52,309 nucleotides of DNA from Chloroflexota bacterium (GTDB lineage Bacteria > Chloroflexota > Anaerolineae > Anaerolineales > UBA4823), in the NCBI GenBank assembly GCA_012516075.1, contig JAAYXE010000142.1, positions 1 to 52,309 of the forward strand, written 5' to 3'. The notes below the pieces were generated by a model, which did no database searches, was not told the origin of the DNA, and worked only from the letters and a program-made list of their open reading frames with translations. Position numbers and translations under genes: made by a program. Shown here piece after piece: positions 26,437-34,151 of this stretch (position 1 is its first letter; each line of letters opens with the position of its first letter).

Positions 26437-26472
26437 AGGGAAGGGGCCAGAAGCCATTCTGGCCCCTTCCAA
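26437..26472 (-). terminator. Attenuating hairpin between the binding-protein and ATPase genes
   Basis: GGAAGGGGCCAGAA pairs perfectly with TTCTGGCCCCTTCC across a four-base loop (stem arms 26439-26452 and 26457-26470). On the minus strand it is followed by a short T-rich stretch. It lies just after the stop of the binding-protein gene, so it probably ends most transcripts there or protects the 3' end of that mRNA. Confidence 0.75.
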
Positions 26473-26485
26473 CAGGGTAATAAAA

Positions 26486-27769
26486 TTATCCGTCCGTTTC
26501 GGGCAGTTCGGCTGTAACGCCATCGGCCCACCAGTACATGCAGTATTTGCACTCCAGGCCCGGGGCTCCCGGCGGGAACTGGTCGAGGTCAGCCTGCTCG
26601 AACCGCTCGCCTTCGGGAACGATCACATTGCCCTTATTGTCGATAATGGGGCCGGAGAAGACATCGAAGCGGGTGAATTCGCCTGCCAGCATCTTGCCCA
26701 TGATGCTCCGGACTTCTTCAATCACCTCCGGAGGCAGATCCTGCATACCCTTGGTCAGCTCATCACCTTCCATAAAGCCCAGCAGCCCCAGACTGTTGCT
26801 GTCGGCATCGAAGTAATGCCAGCCCACCTCATAGGTGCCTTCCATGACACCCCGGGTAATTTCGGCATAGATGGGGCCCCAGTTCCAGTAGGGGACGGTG
26901 AGGCAGGCGTCAACTTTGCAGGAGCCGACCCAGTCGTAGGTAACGCCCCATTTGCCCTTTTCCTGGGCCACATCAGCGACCGCGGGGGTATCGGCGCCGG
27001 TGAAGACGACCTGGGCGCCTGCATCAAACAGCGATGCGGCAGCTTCTTTTTCCTTAATGGGGTCATGCCAGGTATTGATCCAGCGCACATCCATGGTGCA
27101 TTCCGGGCAGGTCTTCTTCATACCCAGAGCAATGGCATTTCCCAAGCGGAGTTCCTCAGGAATGGGGAAAGTGGCCATATAGCCCAGCTTCGGGTTTCCA
27201 TCCAGCTTGGCGCGCGCACCAGCAATCATGCCGGCGAGGTATTTCATGTTTTCCATAGCGCCGAAGAGGTTCCCGAAGTTTTCCCCATTGGATTTATAGC
27301 CGCTGATGTGAATGTAGGTTACGTCGGGGAATTCAGAGGCGACAATTTCCATCGGATCCATAAAACCGAAGGAAGTGCCGAAGATGAGGTCGAAGCCGGC
27401 GCGCGAGAGGCTGCGGAAAACCTGTTCGGAATCTGCGCCCTCAGGCACGTTTTCTACGTAGGCTGTGTGGACACCGGGGACATTTGCCTGAACGTACTCC
27501 AGCCCTTCATAGTGGGACTGGGACCATCCACCATCGTCGTGTGGGCCAATGAGAACAAAAGCGACGTTGAATTTGCCTTCCTCTGCTGCAGGGATCTGGA
27601 ATGAAGCCTGCTCACCACTGCCCGCAGGTTCTCCAGCAGGCTCACTCGCCGACCCTTCGGTTTCGGCAGCGTCTCCACCGGGTGCAGCTGGCTGAGGGGC
27701 GCATGCAGCCAGGGCTAAGGCTGCGATGACAACCAGGGCAAACAAACGCAAGAGAATGCTCTTTTGCAT
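26486..27769 (-). CDS. BMP-family nucleoside/purine-binding lipoprotein
   Basis: 427 aa. Lipoprotein signal: MQKSILLRLFALVVIAALAL ending in the lipobox LAAC, then a Gly/Glu/Ser-rich tether (about 23-55). The mature domain has the BMP/PnrA fold: FNVAFVLIGPHDDGGWSQSH (the family's N-terminal signature with ligand-binding residues), GFDLIFGTSFGFMDPM, FGAMENMKYLAGMIAGA, and VVFTGADTPAVADVAQEKG. BMP proteins bind purine nucleosides or related heterocycles and deliver them to NupO/P/Q-type permeases. Position in the purine block supports a purine or purine-derived ligand; a ureide is also possible. Confidence 0.93.
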   Translation of the reverse strand: MQKSILLRLFALVVIAALALAACAPQPAAPGGDAAETEGSASEPAGEPAGSGEQASFQIPAAEEGKFNVAFVLIGPHDDGGWSQSHYEGLEYVQANVPGVHTAYVENVPEGADSEQVFRSLSRAGFDLIFGTSFGFMDPMEIVASEFPDVTYIHISGYKSNGENFGNLFGAMENMKYLAGMIAGARAKLDGNPKLGYMATFPIPEELRLGNAIALGMKKTCPECTMDVRWINTWHDPIKEKEAAASLFDAGAQVVFTGADTPAVADVAQEKGKWGVTYDWVGSCKVDACLTVPYWNWGPIYAEITRGVMEGTYEVGWHYFDADSNSLGLLGFMEGDELTKGMQDLPPEVIEEVRSIMGKMLAGEFTRFDVFSGPIIDNKGNVIVPEGERFEQADLDQFPPGAPGLECKYCMYWWADGVTAELPETDG

Positions 27770-27841
27770 TTCGCTCCTCCATATAGCGATTTAGGTTGGT
27801 ATATTAAGAGACTGGACGATGGGAAAGCGCAGGTTGCGCAG

Positions 27842-27905
27842 CGTATCAGGGTGGAGAGCACCTCCTTTCTTGCCTTATAGGGCTTTCTCACGGGCCGTCG
27901 ATACT
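27842..27905 (-). promoter_or_regulatory. Possible structured 5' leader of the BMP importer operon
   Basis: In the 216-base gap between arcC and the binding-protein gene, GTATC (27843-27847) can pair with GATAC (27900-27904). They enclose two small hairpins, GGTG-gagag-CACC (27850-27862) and GCC-GGC (27872-27883): a three-way-junction-like shape about 75 bases upstream of the start codon. The stems are short and the purine-riboswitch consensus is absent, so this may be chance. No convincing promoter was recognised in the gap. Confidence 0.25.
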
Positions 27906-27985
27906 CCCTATTAGCTTACATCAATAAATCTGCAGAGTCTAGATTATGAACTACTCAATTTCATAGGAAATTATTCGCATTATCT

Positions 27986-28029
27986 AAATAAACTGACCTG
28001 CAGTGACAGAACTGCAGGTCAGTTTATTT
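27986..28029 (-). terminator. Intrinsic terminator after carbamate kinase
   Basis: A perfect 18-base stem, AAATAAACTGACCTGCAG against CTGCAGGTCAGTTTATTT, with an eight-base loop, 11 bases past the arcC stop. The AT-rich base of the stem supplies the U tract. It should separate the catabolic genes from the importer genes. Confidence 0.85.
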
Positions 28030-28040
28030 CATGTGAGTGA

Positions 28041-29015
28041 TCAGGTTTCGCCGTCGGGCAGAATCCAGGTTCCGGTTTCACCCTTCAAGGCTCTGCCGAT
28101 GTTCTCCGGGTTTGTAATCAGGGCCTTCTTTCCTCCTTTTTCCAGGAACCAGATAATTGCCTGGATTTTCGGAGCCATTGAGCCCTTTGCGAAGTGAGTG
28201 CCTTCTGCCAGGTACCTTCTGGCTTCTGAGAGGCTCATGCGGTCAACCCATTTCTGGTCTGGCCGGCCGAAATTCAAAGCCACTTTCTCCACTGCCGTGG
28301 AAATCAACAGCATATCGGCATTCAGGTTAGACGCCAGCAGGCTGCTGCCGAGATCTTTGTCGATCACCGCTGCCACGCCGCGAACGTTGCCCTGTTCGTC
28401 GGCTGCCACCGGGATTCCGCCGCCTCCGATGGTGATTACGACAACGCCGGCATCGATCAACGCTTTAATCGAATCCAGCTCCAGAACTTCTTTAGGGATT
28501 GGGGAAGGAACGACCCGCCGGTAACCACGGCCTGCGTCTTCTACGATCGACCAGCCCTGCTCGCTGGCTCGCCGTCTGGCTTCCTCTTCGTCCATAAAGC
28601 CACCGATTGGTTTGGTGGGGTTTTGAAAGGCAGGGTCATCCAGGTCGACGCGCGTCTGGGCGATGACGGTTGCGACGGGTTTCTTGATGCCACGCTTGCG
28701 GAGAACATTCTGCAGGTTTTGCTGCAGCATATAACCGATGGCGCCCTGGCTGTCTGCTCCACAGACATCCAGAGGCACTTCGTGCAGCCCTTCAACTTTG
28801 TGGGCGATTTCGGACCTCTGCAGGATGAAACCTACCTGAGGGCCGTTGCCATGCGAGATAACAACGTCCCAACCGGCCTCGATCATATCGGCAATGTGAT
28901 GGGTGGTTTCTTTTGCTGCTTCGTACTGATCTTCTACAGACTGGTGCTGCTTGTCCTTAATTAGAGAATTTCCACCAATTGCAACAACGGCTACTTTCTT
29001 GCGCTGGTCATCCAT
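28041..29015 (-). CDS. arcC: Carbamate kinase
   Basis: 324 aa. Amino-acid-kinase fold; interconverts carbamoyl phosphate + ADP and carbamate + ATP, the energy-yielding last step of arginine, allantoin and purine fermentation. Seen: VAVIGGNSLIKDKQH, the substrate loop VISHGNGPQVGFIL, VTIGGGGIPVAAD, AVIDKDLGSSLLASNLNADM (nucleotide/Mg contacts), and GSMAPKIQAIIWFLEKGGKK at the C-terminus. All catalytic positions appear intact. AAGGAAC lies before the ATG. The carbamoyltransferase gene directly upstream would supply its carbamoyl phosphate. Confidence 0.96.
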   Translation of the reverse strand: MDDQRKKVAVVAIGGNSLIKDKQHQSVEDQYEAAKETTHHIADMIEAGWDVVISHGNGPQVGFILQRSEIAHKVEGLHEVPLDVCGADSQGAIGYMLQQNLQNVLRKRGIKKPVATVIAQTRVDLDDPAFQNPTKPIGGFMDEEEARRRASEQGWSIVEDAGRGYRRVVPSPIPKEVLELDSIKALIDAGVVVITIGGGGIPVAADEQGNVRGVAAVIDKDLGSSLLASNLNADMLLISTAVEKVALNFGRPDQKWVDRMSLSEARRYLAEGTHFAKGSMAPKIQAIIWFLEKGGKKALITNPENIGRALKGETGTWILPDGET

Positions 29016-29125
29016 AAGTTCCTTCCGATTCCAGACGGAGAGATGGTGGCAGCTGCTAGCGGGCGATTAACCAGCGCGCAGGCCTCCAGCAGTGATATGG
29101 CAGGTGGACTGCGCGATTAACCGGA

Positions 29126-30106
29126 TCAGCTCATGGTAAGCGCCATCACTGCCTTTTGAACGTGGAGCCGGTTTTCGGCTTCGTCGTACACCACAGAGTT
29201 GGGTCCGGTGATCACGCCGTCGGTTACTTCGATATTGCGATCTGCCGGTAATGGGTGCATGTAAATGGCATCCGGTTTGGCAAGACTCATGCGGCGCTCA
29301 TCCGTGATCCAGTCCTTATATTTGTTAATGATCCGGGCGCTTTCTTCCACGTCCTCGGTATACACGAGCGGCCCCCAGGATTTGGGGTAAACGATATCCG
29401 CATCTTTGAAGGCCTCGTCCATATCGTCCACAACATCGAACCCTGTACCGTACTTGCGGGCCTGCTCCTGCGCCTGATCCATAATCTCAGGCATCAGGCG
29501 AAACTCCGGCGGATGTGCGAGTACGATATCCAGGCCAAAGCGGGGCATCTGCAGCACCAGCGACTGTGGTACGGAGATGGGCTTTTGGTACGAAGATGCA
29601 TACGCCCAGGACACGACCATCTTTTTCCGGCGCAGGTCGCGGCCCTTCTTCTCGATAATCGTCATCAGGTCAGCCAGGATCTGGAACGGGTGGTAAATAT
29701 CGCACTGCATATTCAACACGGGTGCACGTGATGCAGCGGCGACTTCGTTGAGATACTTATTCCCTACACCCCAGTCGCAGTGGCGGATGGCGATACCGTC
29801 AAAATAGCGGCCGTAGATTTCACCAATTTCCTGCGCAGTATCTCCATGGCTGATCTGAGTGGTTTTGCTTTCGATGAAGGCTGCGTGCCCACCCAGCTGC
29901 GCCATACCTGCTTCGAATGAGCCGCGAGTGCGGGTGCTGGTAAAGAAGAACAGCATAGCGAGCACTTTATCGCGCAAATACGGATGTGGTTCGCCCAGCG
30001 CTCGCTTACGCTTCAGGTCAAAGGCCACATCTAAGACGGTTTCAACCTCTTCTTTCGAAAAATCGAGATCGCTGATGAAGTCACGGCCTCTAAAGTTGGT
30101 CTGCAT
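29126..30106 (-). CDS. ygeW: YgeW-type carbamoyltransferase
   Basis: 326 aa. Aspartate/ornithine-carbamoyltransferase family. The carbamoyl-phosphate loop is FFTSTRTRGSFEAG (STRTR at 57-61), with a second contact in DIYHPFQILADL. The ornithine-transcarbamylase 'HCLP' motif is replaced by HPLPADR (284-290), as in YgeW proteins, so ornithine is unlikely to be the substrate. Phosphorolysis of a carbamoylated intermediate to carbamoyl phosphate is the role proposed by context with arcC. The physiological substrate is not established for certain. The start has AGGAG upstream. Confidence 0.88.
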   Translation of the reverse strand: MQTNFRGRDFISDLDFSKEEVETVLDVAFDLKRKRALGEPHPYLRDKVLAMLFFFTSTRTRGSFEAGMAQLGGHAAFIESKTTQISHGDTAQEIGEIYGRYFDGIAIRHCDWGVGNKYLNEVAAASRAPVLNMQCDIYHPFQILADLMTIIEKKGRDLRRKKMVVSWAYASSYQKPISVPQSLVLQMPRFGLDIVLAHPPEFRLMPEIMDQAQEQARKYGTGFDVVDDMDEAFKDADIVYPKSWGPLVYTEDVEESARIINKYKDWITDERRMSLAKPDAIYMHPLPADRNIEVTDGVITGPNSVVYDEAENRLHVQKAVMALTMS

Positions 30107-30205
30107 GGATTTATCTCCTGTTTATTTATATTGATACCGGAATGAAACAGCCGGGGTGATTACAGCGGAAACGGATCACCGGCCTGCTGTTATGTGTTGA
30201 TGTTC

Positions 30206-31429
30206 TCAGTCCAGTGCGGCAGCCAGCACAGCGGGGAGCAGGGCATAAAATTCAGTGGCTTTAACCACATCGTCCAGCCGCACGCTATCCATCACCGTGT
30301 GAGCGGTTTCTTCATCGCCAGGACCAAAGCCAATGCTGGGGATGTTTGCTTTTCCAGCCCAATAAATACCGTTGGTGCTGAAATTCCATTTCCCAGCCGG
30401 CCGGTCTGGCAGGCCAATAGCTCTGCGAACGGTCTGACCGGCCTCGACGAGAGGGTGATCTTCTTCCAGCGCCCAGGCCGGGAAGTATTTTTCTACGGGG
30501 AAGACAAAGCCCGTGTAGGAGGGCTCATCATAATGCAGCACCTCCACCTTGACCTTCGACTTCAACTCTTCGGGGATCAGGGCTTCGACCTGAGCAATGA
30601 CCTCCTCTTTGGTTTCGCCAAAGGTCATGCGGCGGTCGATATAGATAACCGCTTCATCCGGCACGGCGTTGATGCTGGGCGTTTTTACGGTCATATCACT
30701 GACGGTGATCTTGCCATGCCCGAGGAAGGGATGATCTCCCAGCTGCGGTTCCATGTCGCGGATCCCGGCGATTACCGGGAGGAGTAAATAGATGGCGTTA
30801 TCGCCCAGGTGATTGCTGGCTGCGTGAGCGCTGCGGCCTTTTGCTACCACGCGCATCTCCAGCCGGCCCTTGTGCCCCCGGTATACCTGCATCTTTGTCG
30901 GTTCGCCAATGACGACGAAATCAGGACGGACGCCCGGGTCGACCTCAACGAAGCTGTTTGGAGCGATGCCGTCACACCATTCTTCCATGTTGCCGAAATA
31001 ATAAGCTGTCCATCCTTCCAGCAGGCCGAGCCGGTTGGCGATACTCAGGCCGTAGACCATACCCGGGGTGCTGCCTTTTTCGTCACAGGCGCCGCGAGCG
31101 TAGAGAACGCCATCTTCAATCTTTCCCTTGAACGGGTCATGGGTCCAGCTTGCCGGGTCTCCGATACCGACAGTGTCGATATGCGAATCAAAGACAATCT
31201 TGCGAGGACCATCCCCAATGCGGCCAAGGATGTTCCCCATTTTGTCAAAGCGGACCTCATCGAACCCCAGACGTTTCATTTCATCACCGATGCGCTGGCC
31301 GACCTCGCCGATCTGTGAATCCATGCTGGGGATCGCCACGATTTCACACATGAATTTGATGATGTTTTCGCGGTTCTCACCAACCAGTGCCTGAACCGCC
31401 TGCAGCTTTTCCTGAGATACCCTGTTCAC
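30206..31429 (-). CDS. ygeY: YgeY-family M20 hydrolase (selenium-metabolism-linked)
   Basis: 407 aa. M20 metallopeptidase family (ArgE/DapE/carboxypeptidase G2). Metal ligands: FDSHIDTVGIGD (His, Asp), YARGACDEKGSTPGM (Asp, catalytic Glu region), FGNMEEWCDG (Glu-Glu), VVIGEPTKMQVY and a late His in DEETAHTVMDSV. The dimerisation domain lies between (VAKGRSAHAASNHLGDNA). The 'DEKGS' and 'EEWCDG' motifs fit the YgeY branch found beside ygeW, ygeX and ssnA. It starts at a GTG placed immediately after the regulator stop, with AGGAGAGG inside the end of the regulator gene, so the two are coupled. Confidence 0.9.
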   Translation of the reverse strand: MNRVSQEKLQAVQALVGENRENIIKFMCEIVAIPSMDSQIGEVGQRIGDEMKRLGFDEVRFDKMGNILGRIGDGPRKIVFDSHIDTVGIGDPASWTHDPFKGKIEDGVLYARGACDEKGSTPGMVYGLSIANRLGLLEGWTAYYFGNMEEWCDGIAPNSFVEVDPGVRPDFVVIGEPTKMQVYRGHKGRLEMRVVAKGRSAHAASNHLGDNAIYLLLPVIAGIRDMEPQLGDHPFLGHGKITVSDMTVKTPSINAVPDEAVIYIDRRMTFGETKEEVIAQVEALIPEELKSKVKVEVLHYDEPSYTGFVFPVEKYFPAWALEEDHPLVEAGQTVRRAIGLPDRPAGKWNFSTNGIYWAGKANIPSIGFGPGDEETAHTVMDSVRLDDVVKATEFYALLPAVLAAALD

Positions 31430-32200
31430 TCAATCCTCTCCTGATACATTATGGTCGGGCTGATCACCGGCCCGGACAGCCGGTCTGCCGATTCTACGAA
31501 CAACATGAAACTGAAAATAACCGGGCAGGAAATAGCTGTGCGAATAGTCCACGACCCGGCCATTACTGGCGTAAAGGTAAGCGATGAAGTGAAGGAGAAC
31601 ATCCCCGCGCTGAATGCCCAGCGCTCTGGCTACCTCTACATCTGCAGTGGCGGCGTTAATTTCTGTGCGTGACGAGACCAGATTGAGGTCGCCGCGTGCC
31701 AGGAGCATGTCGAGCACCGATCCGGTGAAATTGAGATTAATCTCTTCGGGGCTCATCACGTCTCTGGGCAGCACATCGACCAGGAAAGCCGCCGGTCGGC
31801 CCTCAGCATGCATCACCCTGGTAACACTGATGACTTCACAACCTTCTTCCAGCTGCAGCGCCTGGCACTCATCAGGTGTAGAAGGCCTGCACTCCATGCG
31901 CCACTCACCCAGGGTTACTTCCAGCCCGTAACGGCGGGCAATCGTTTCCAGGCTCTCCAGGGTTTCCAGGCCGGTCTTGATCACTGTAGAGGGATGCGTG
32001 ACATAAGTACCGGACCCCTGTTTGCGCCGGATCAATCCCTGAGCTTCAAACGTGCGCATTGCTTCACGCAGCGTGGCCCTCGAGACACCCAGCTGCCGGG
32101 CCAGCACTGGTTCTGAAGGAAGGCGCTTTCCAGACTCCGTTTCAGTGATGATACGGTAAAGGCTGTCGTGCAAGCGTTGAGAAACCGATTGATTGGACAT
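31430..32200 (-). CDS. GntR-family transcriptional regulator (HutC type, UTRA domain)
   Basis: 256 aa. N-terminal winged helix: LPSEPVLARQLGVSRATLRE, MRTFEAQGLIRRKQGSGTYV. C-terminal UTRA effector domain (about 85-240): ITSVTRVMHAEG-type strand (here VISVTRVMHAEGRPAAFLVD), INAATADVEVARALGIQRG, VVDYSHSYFLPGYFQFHVVR. UTRA regulators sense small metabolites such as histidine intermediates, sugars or nucleosides. Its place between adenine deaminase and ygeY makes it the likely regulator of this block, with a purine-derived effector (inference). Whether it recognises the dyads at 35.7 kb is unknown. Confidence 0.93.
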   Translation of the reverse strand: MSNQSVSQRLHDSLYRIITETESGKRLPSEPVLARQLGVSRATLREAMRTFEAQGLIRRKQGSGTYVTHPSTVIKTGLETLESLETIARRYGLEVTLGEWRMECRPSTPDECQALQLEEGCEVISVTRVMHAEGRPAAFLVDVLPRDVMSPEEINLNFTGSVLDMLLARGDLNLVSSRTEINAATADVEVARALGIQRGDVLLHFIAYLYASNGRVVDYSHSYFLPGYFQFHVVRRIGRPAVRAGDQPDHNVSGED

Positions 32201-32289
32201 AAGAACGTGTTAAATCCTTTTCAGGTGAGTGAAAAAGATTTAGAAAACCGGAACATGATGCTAATTCCCTTTCAGACCGGAAAGTCTGA

Positions 32290-34101
32290 TTAAGGCTCGA
32301 TGACCGGGATGAATGTAAACTGATTGACATCTACCAGCCCCAGATCTGAGATGCGCAGCTCAGGTATCACCACCAGCGCCAGCAGGCTTAACTGCATATT
32401 CGGGTTGTTCAACTGGCACCCGCAGGCCCGGAAGCCGTAAAGGACTGTGGCGGCTTTGCGCGCCACGACTTCGGCACGTTCATTCGAAATTAACCCACCG
32501 ATTGGCAGAGCGACCTGCCCGATCACTTCTCCCTGACGGACTACAATCTGACCACCTCCCAGGCTGGCCAGCCTGTTGGCTGCGATGGCCATATTTTCAT
32601 CATCGGTGCCTACGACGATCATATGATGACTGTCGTGAGCGACCGTGGAGGCAATGCCGCATGGTACGTCGAAGCCGAAGCCATGCACCAACCCAACCTG
32701 CACCTTACCGGTGTTGTGATGGCGTTCAATCAGCGCCAGCTTTGCCAGGTCTTTCTCAAGATTGGGATGAACTTCGCCGTTCAGACAGGTGACCGGGATA
32801 CGCAGGTGGCGGGTGGGAGCCTGGTTCTCAATGACGCCAACGACATTGGCGGTGACAACACTGCCGTTCCTGGCCTGGATGCCGGCAGGAACGGGCAGGC
32901 GGAAATCGGCGGCGGTCAGTTCTCGCGGGATGTGAACAGAGTTAGTGGCCCAATCCGGATAGGTGTAAGTGGGCATCTCAATCTGCAGGCGGCCCTCCTC
33001 GACAGCCACCTGGCCTTTGGCAATGACCATATCGATGGTGAATTGAGGCAGGTTGGAAAGCAAGAGAATATCGGCATATCGCCCCGGGGCGATCATCCCG
33101 ACATCCCGCGAAACGCCGAAATGTTCGGCGGTATTGATCGTTGCCATCTGGATGGCGGTCAGGGGAGAGAGTCCCTGCTGGATGGCATGTTTCAGCGCCC
33201 GGTTCATGTGCCCTTCGCCAACCAGGGTCGCCGAATGCGAATCGTCGGTGCAGAGAATGAAATGACGGGGGTCCAGACCCGCTTCGGTGACCGCGCGGAC
33301 CTGCTCAGCGACGTCGTGCCATGCCGAACCGTAGCGCAGCATGACCTTCATCCCCTGGCGGACGCGTGCAACAGCGTCTTCCATGCGGGTGCCTTCATGA
33401 TCATCCTCAGGACCGCCAGCCGCATAGCCATGGAACGGCAGGCTTAAATCCGGTGAAGCATAGTGGCCGCCGGTCACTTTTCCACGCAGGCGCGTCTCAG
33501 CCATCTCCGCATGCATTCTCTCATCACTGCCGATGACGCCCGGGAAATTCATCATCTCGCCCAGGCCGATCACCCCATCCCAGGTCATTGCCTCAGCCAC
33601 TTCTTCGGGGCCAAGGTTTGAACCGGGTGTCTCCAGTCCCGGTGCTGAAGGGACGCAGGAAGGGACCTGCACCCAGACATGGATTGGCTGCAGGGCTGCT
33701 TCTTCGACCATCAAGCGCACGCCGTTCAATCCGAATACGTTGGCGATTTCGTGAGGGTCCACGAACATGCCGGTTGTGCCGTGCGGTATTACAGCCCGGA
33801 CGAATTCCGTGACTGTAAGCATGCCCGACTCAACGTGCATGTGACCATCGAGCAGACCCGGACATAGATATCTCCCTGCGGCATCGATGACCTGTGTCTG
33901 GCTGCCTATCGTATGTCCGGCATCGGGTCCGACATAGGCGATGCGTTCTCCTTTTACGGCGATGTCGGTGTCGGGAATGATCTCCCCTGACTGGACACAG
34001 ATCCAGCGGCCGCCGCGGATGACCAGATCCGCGGGGATTCTACCCATGGCAACATCGACCAGTTCGCGTGTGATGGATGCGTAGGCTGCGTAATTTTTCA
34101 T
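32290..34101 (-). CDS. ade: Adenine deaminase
   Basis: 603 aa, standard for the bacterial Ade family. Hydrolyses adenine to hypoxanthine and ammonia in the cytoplasm with Mn/Fe. Seen: the metal site LLDGHMHVESGMLT, GTTGMFVDPHEIANVFGLNG, FILCTDDSHSATLVGEGHMN, and the C-terminal domain with GLVHGFGFDVPCGIASTVAH, DSHHMIVVGTDDENM and LPIGGLISNERAEVV. Metal-binding and substrate residues appear intact. It lies 50 bases downstream of the second deaminase and 89 bases upstream of the regulator. Feeds purine bases toward hypoxanthine and xanthine. Confidence 0.96.
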   Translation of the reverse strand: MKNYAAYASITRELVDVAMGRIPADLVIRGGRWICVQSGEIIPDTDIAVKGERIAYVGPDAGHTIGSQTQVIDAAGRYLCPGLLDGHMHVESGMLTVTEFVRAVIPHGTTGMFVDPHEIANVFGLNGVRLMVEEAALQPIHVWVQVPSCVPSAPGLETPGSNLGPEEVAEAMTWDGVIGLGEMMNFPGVIGSDERMHAEMAETRLRGKVTGGHYASPDLSLPFHGYAAGGPEDDHEGTRMEDAVARVRQGMKVMLRYGSAWHDVAEQVRAVTEAGLDPRHFILCTDDSHSATLVGEGHMNRALKHAIQQGLSPLTAIQMATINTAEHFGVSRDVGMIAPGRYADILLLSNLPQFTIDMVIAKGQVAVEEGRLQIEMPTYTYPDWATNSVHIPRELTAADFRLPVPAGIQARNGSVVTANVVGVIENQAPTRHLRIPVTCLNGEVHPNLEKDLAKLALIERHHNTGKVQVGLVHGFGFDVPCGIASTVAHDSHHMIVVGTDDENMAIAANRLASLGGGQIVVRQGEVIGQVALPIGGLISNERAEVVARKAATVLYGFRACGCQLNNPNMQLSLLALVVIPELRISDLGLVDVNQFTFIPVIEP

Positions 34102-34151
34102 AGGTTGGTTACTCAGGTTTCAAGCGCATCCCGGTGAACAGCAGACTGCTT

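Noticed and set aside
27842..27905. Known purine riboswitch
   Set aside because: The conserved purine-riboswitch junction and loop sequences are absent, and stems are short.
30152..30183. Inverted repeat GGTGAT/ATCACC between ygeW and ygeY
   Set aside because: Bulged and without a T tract; not strong enough to call a terminator or operator.
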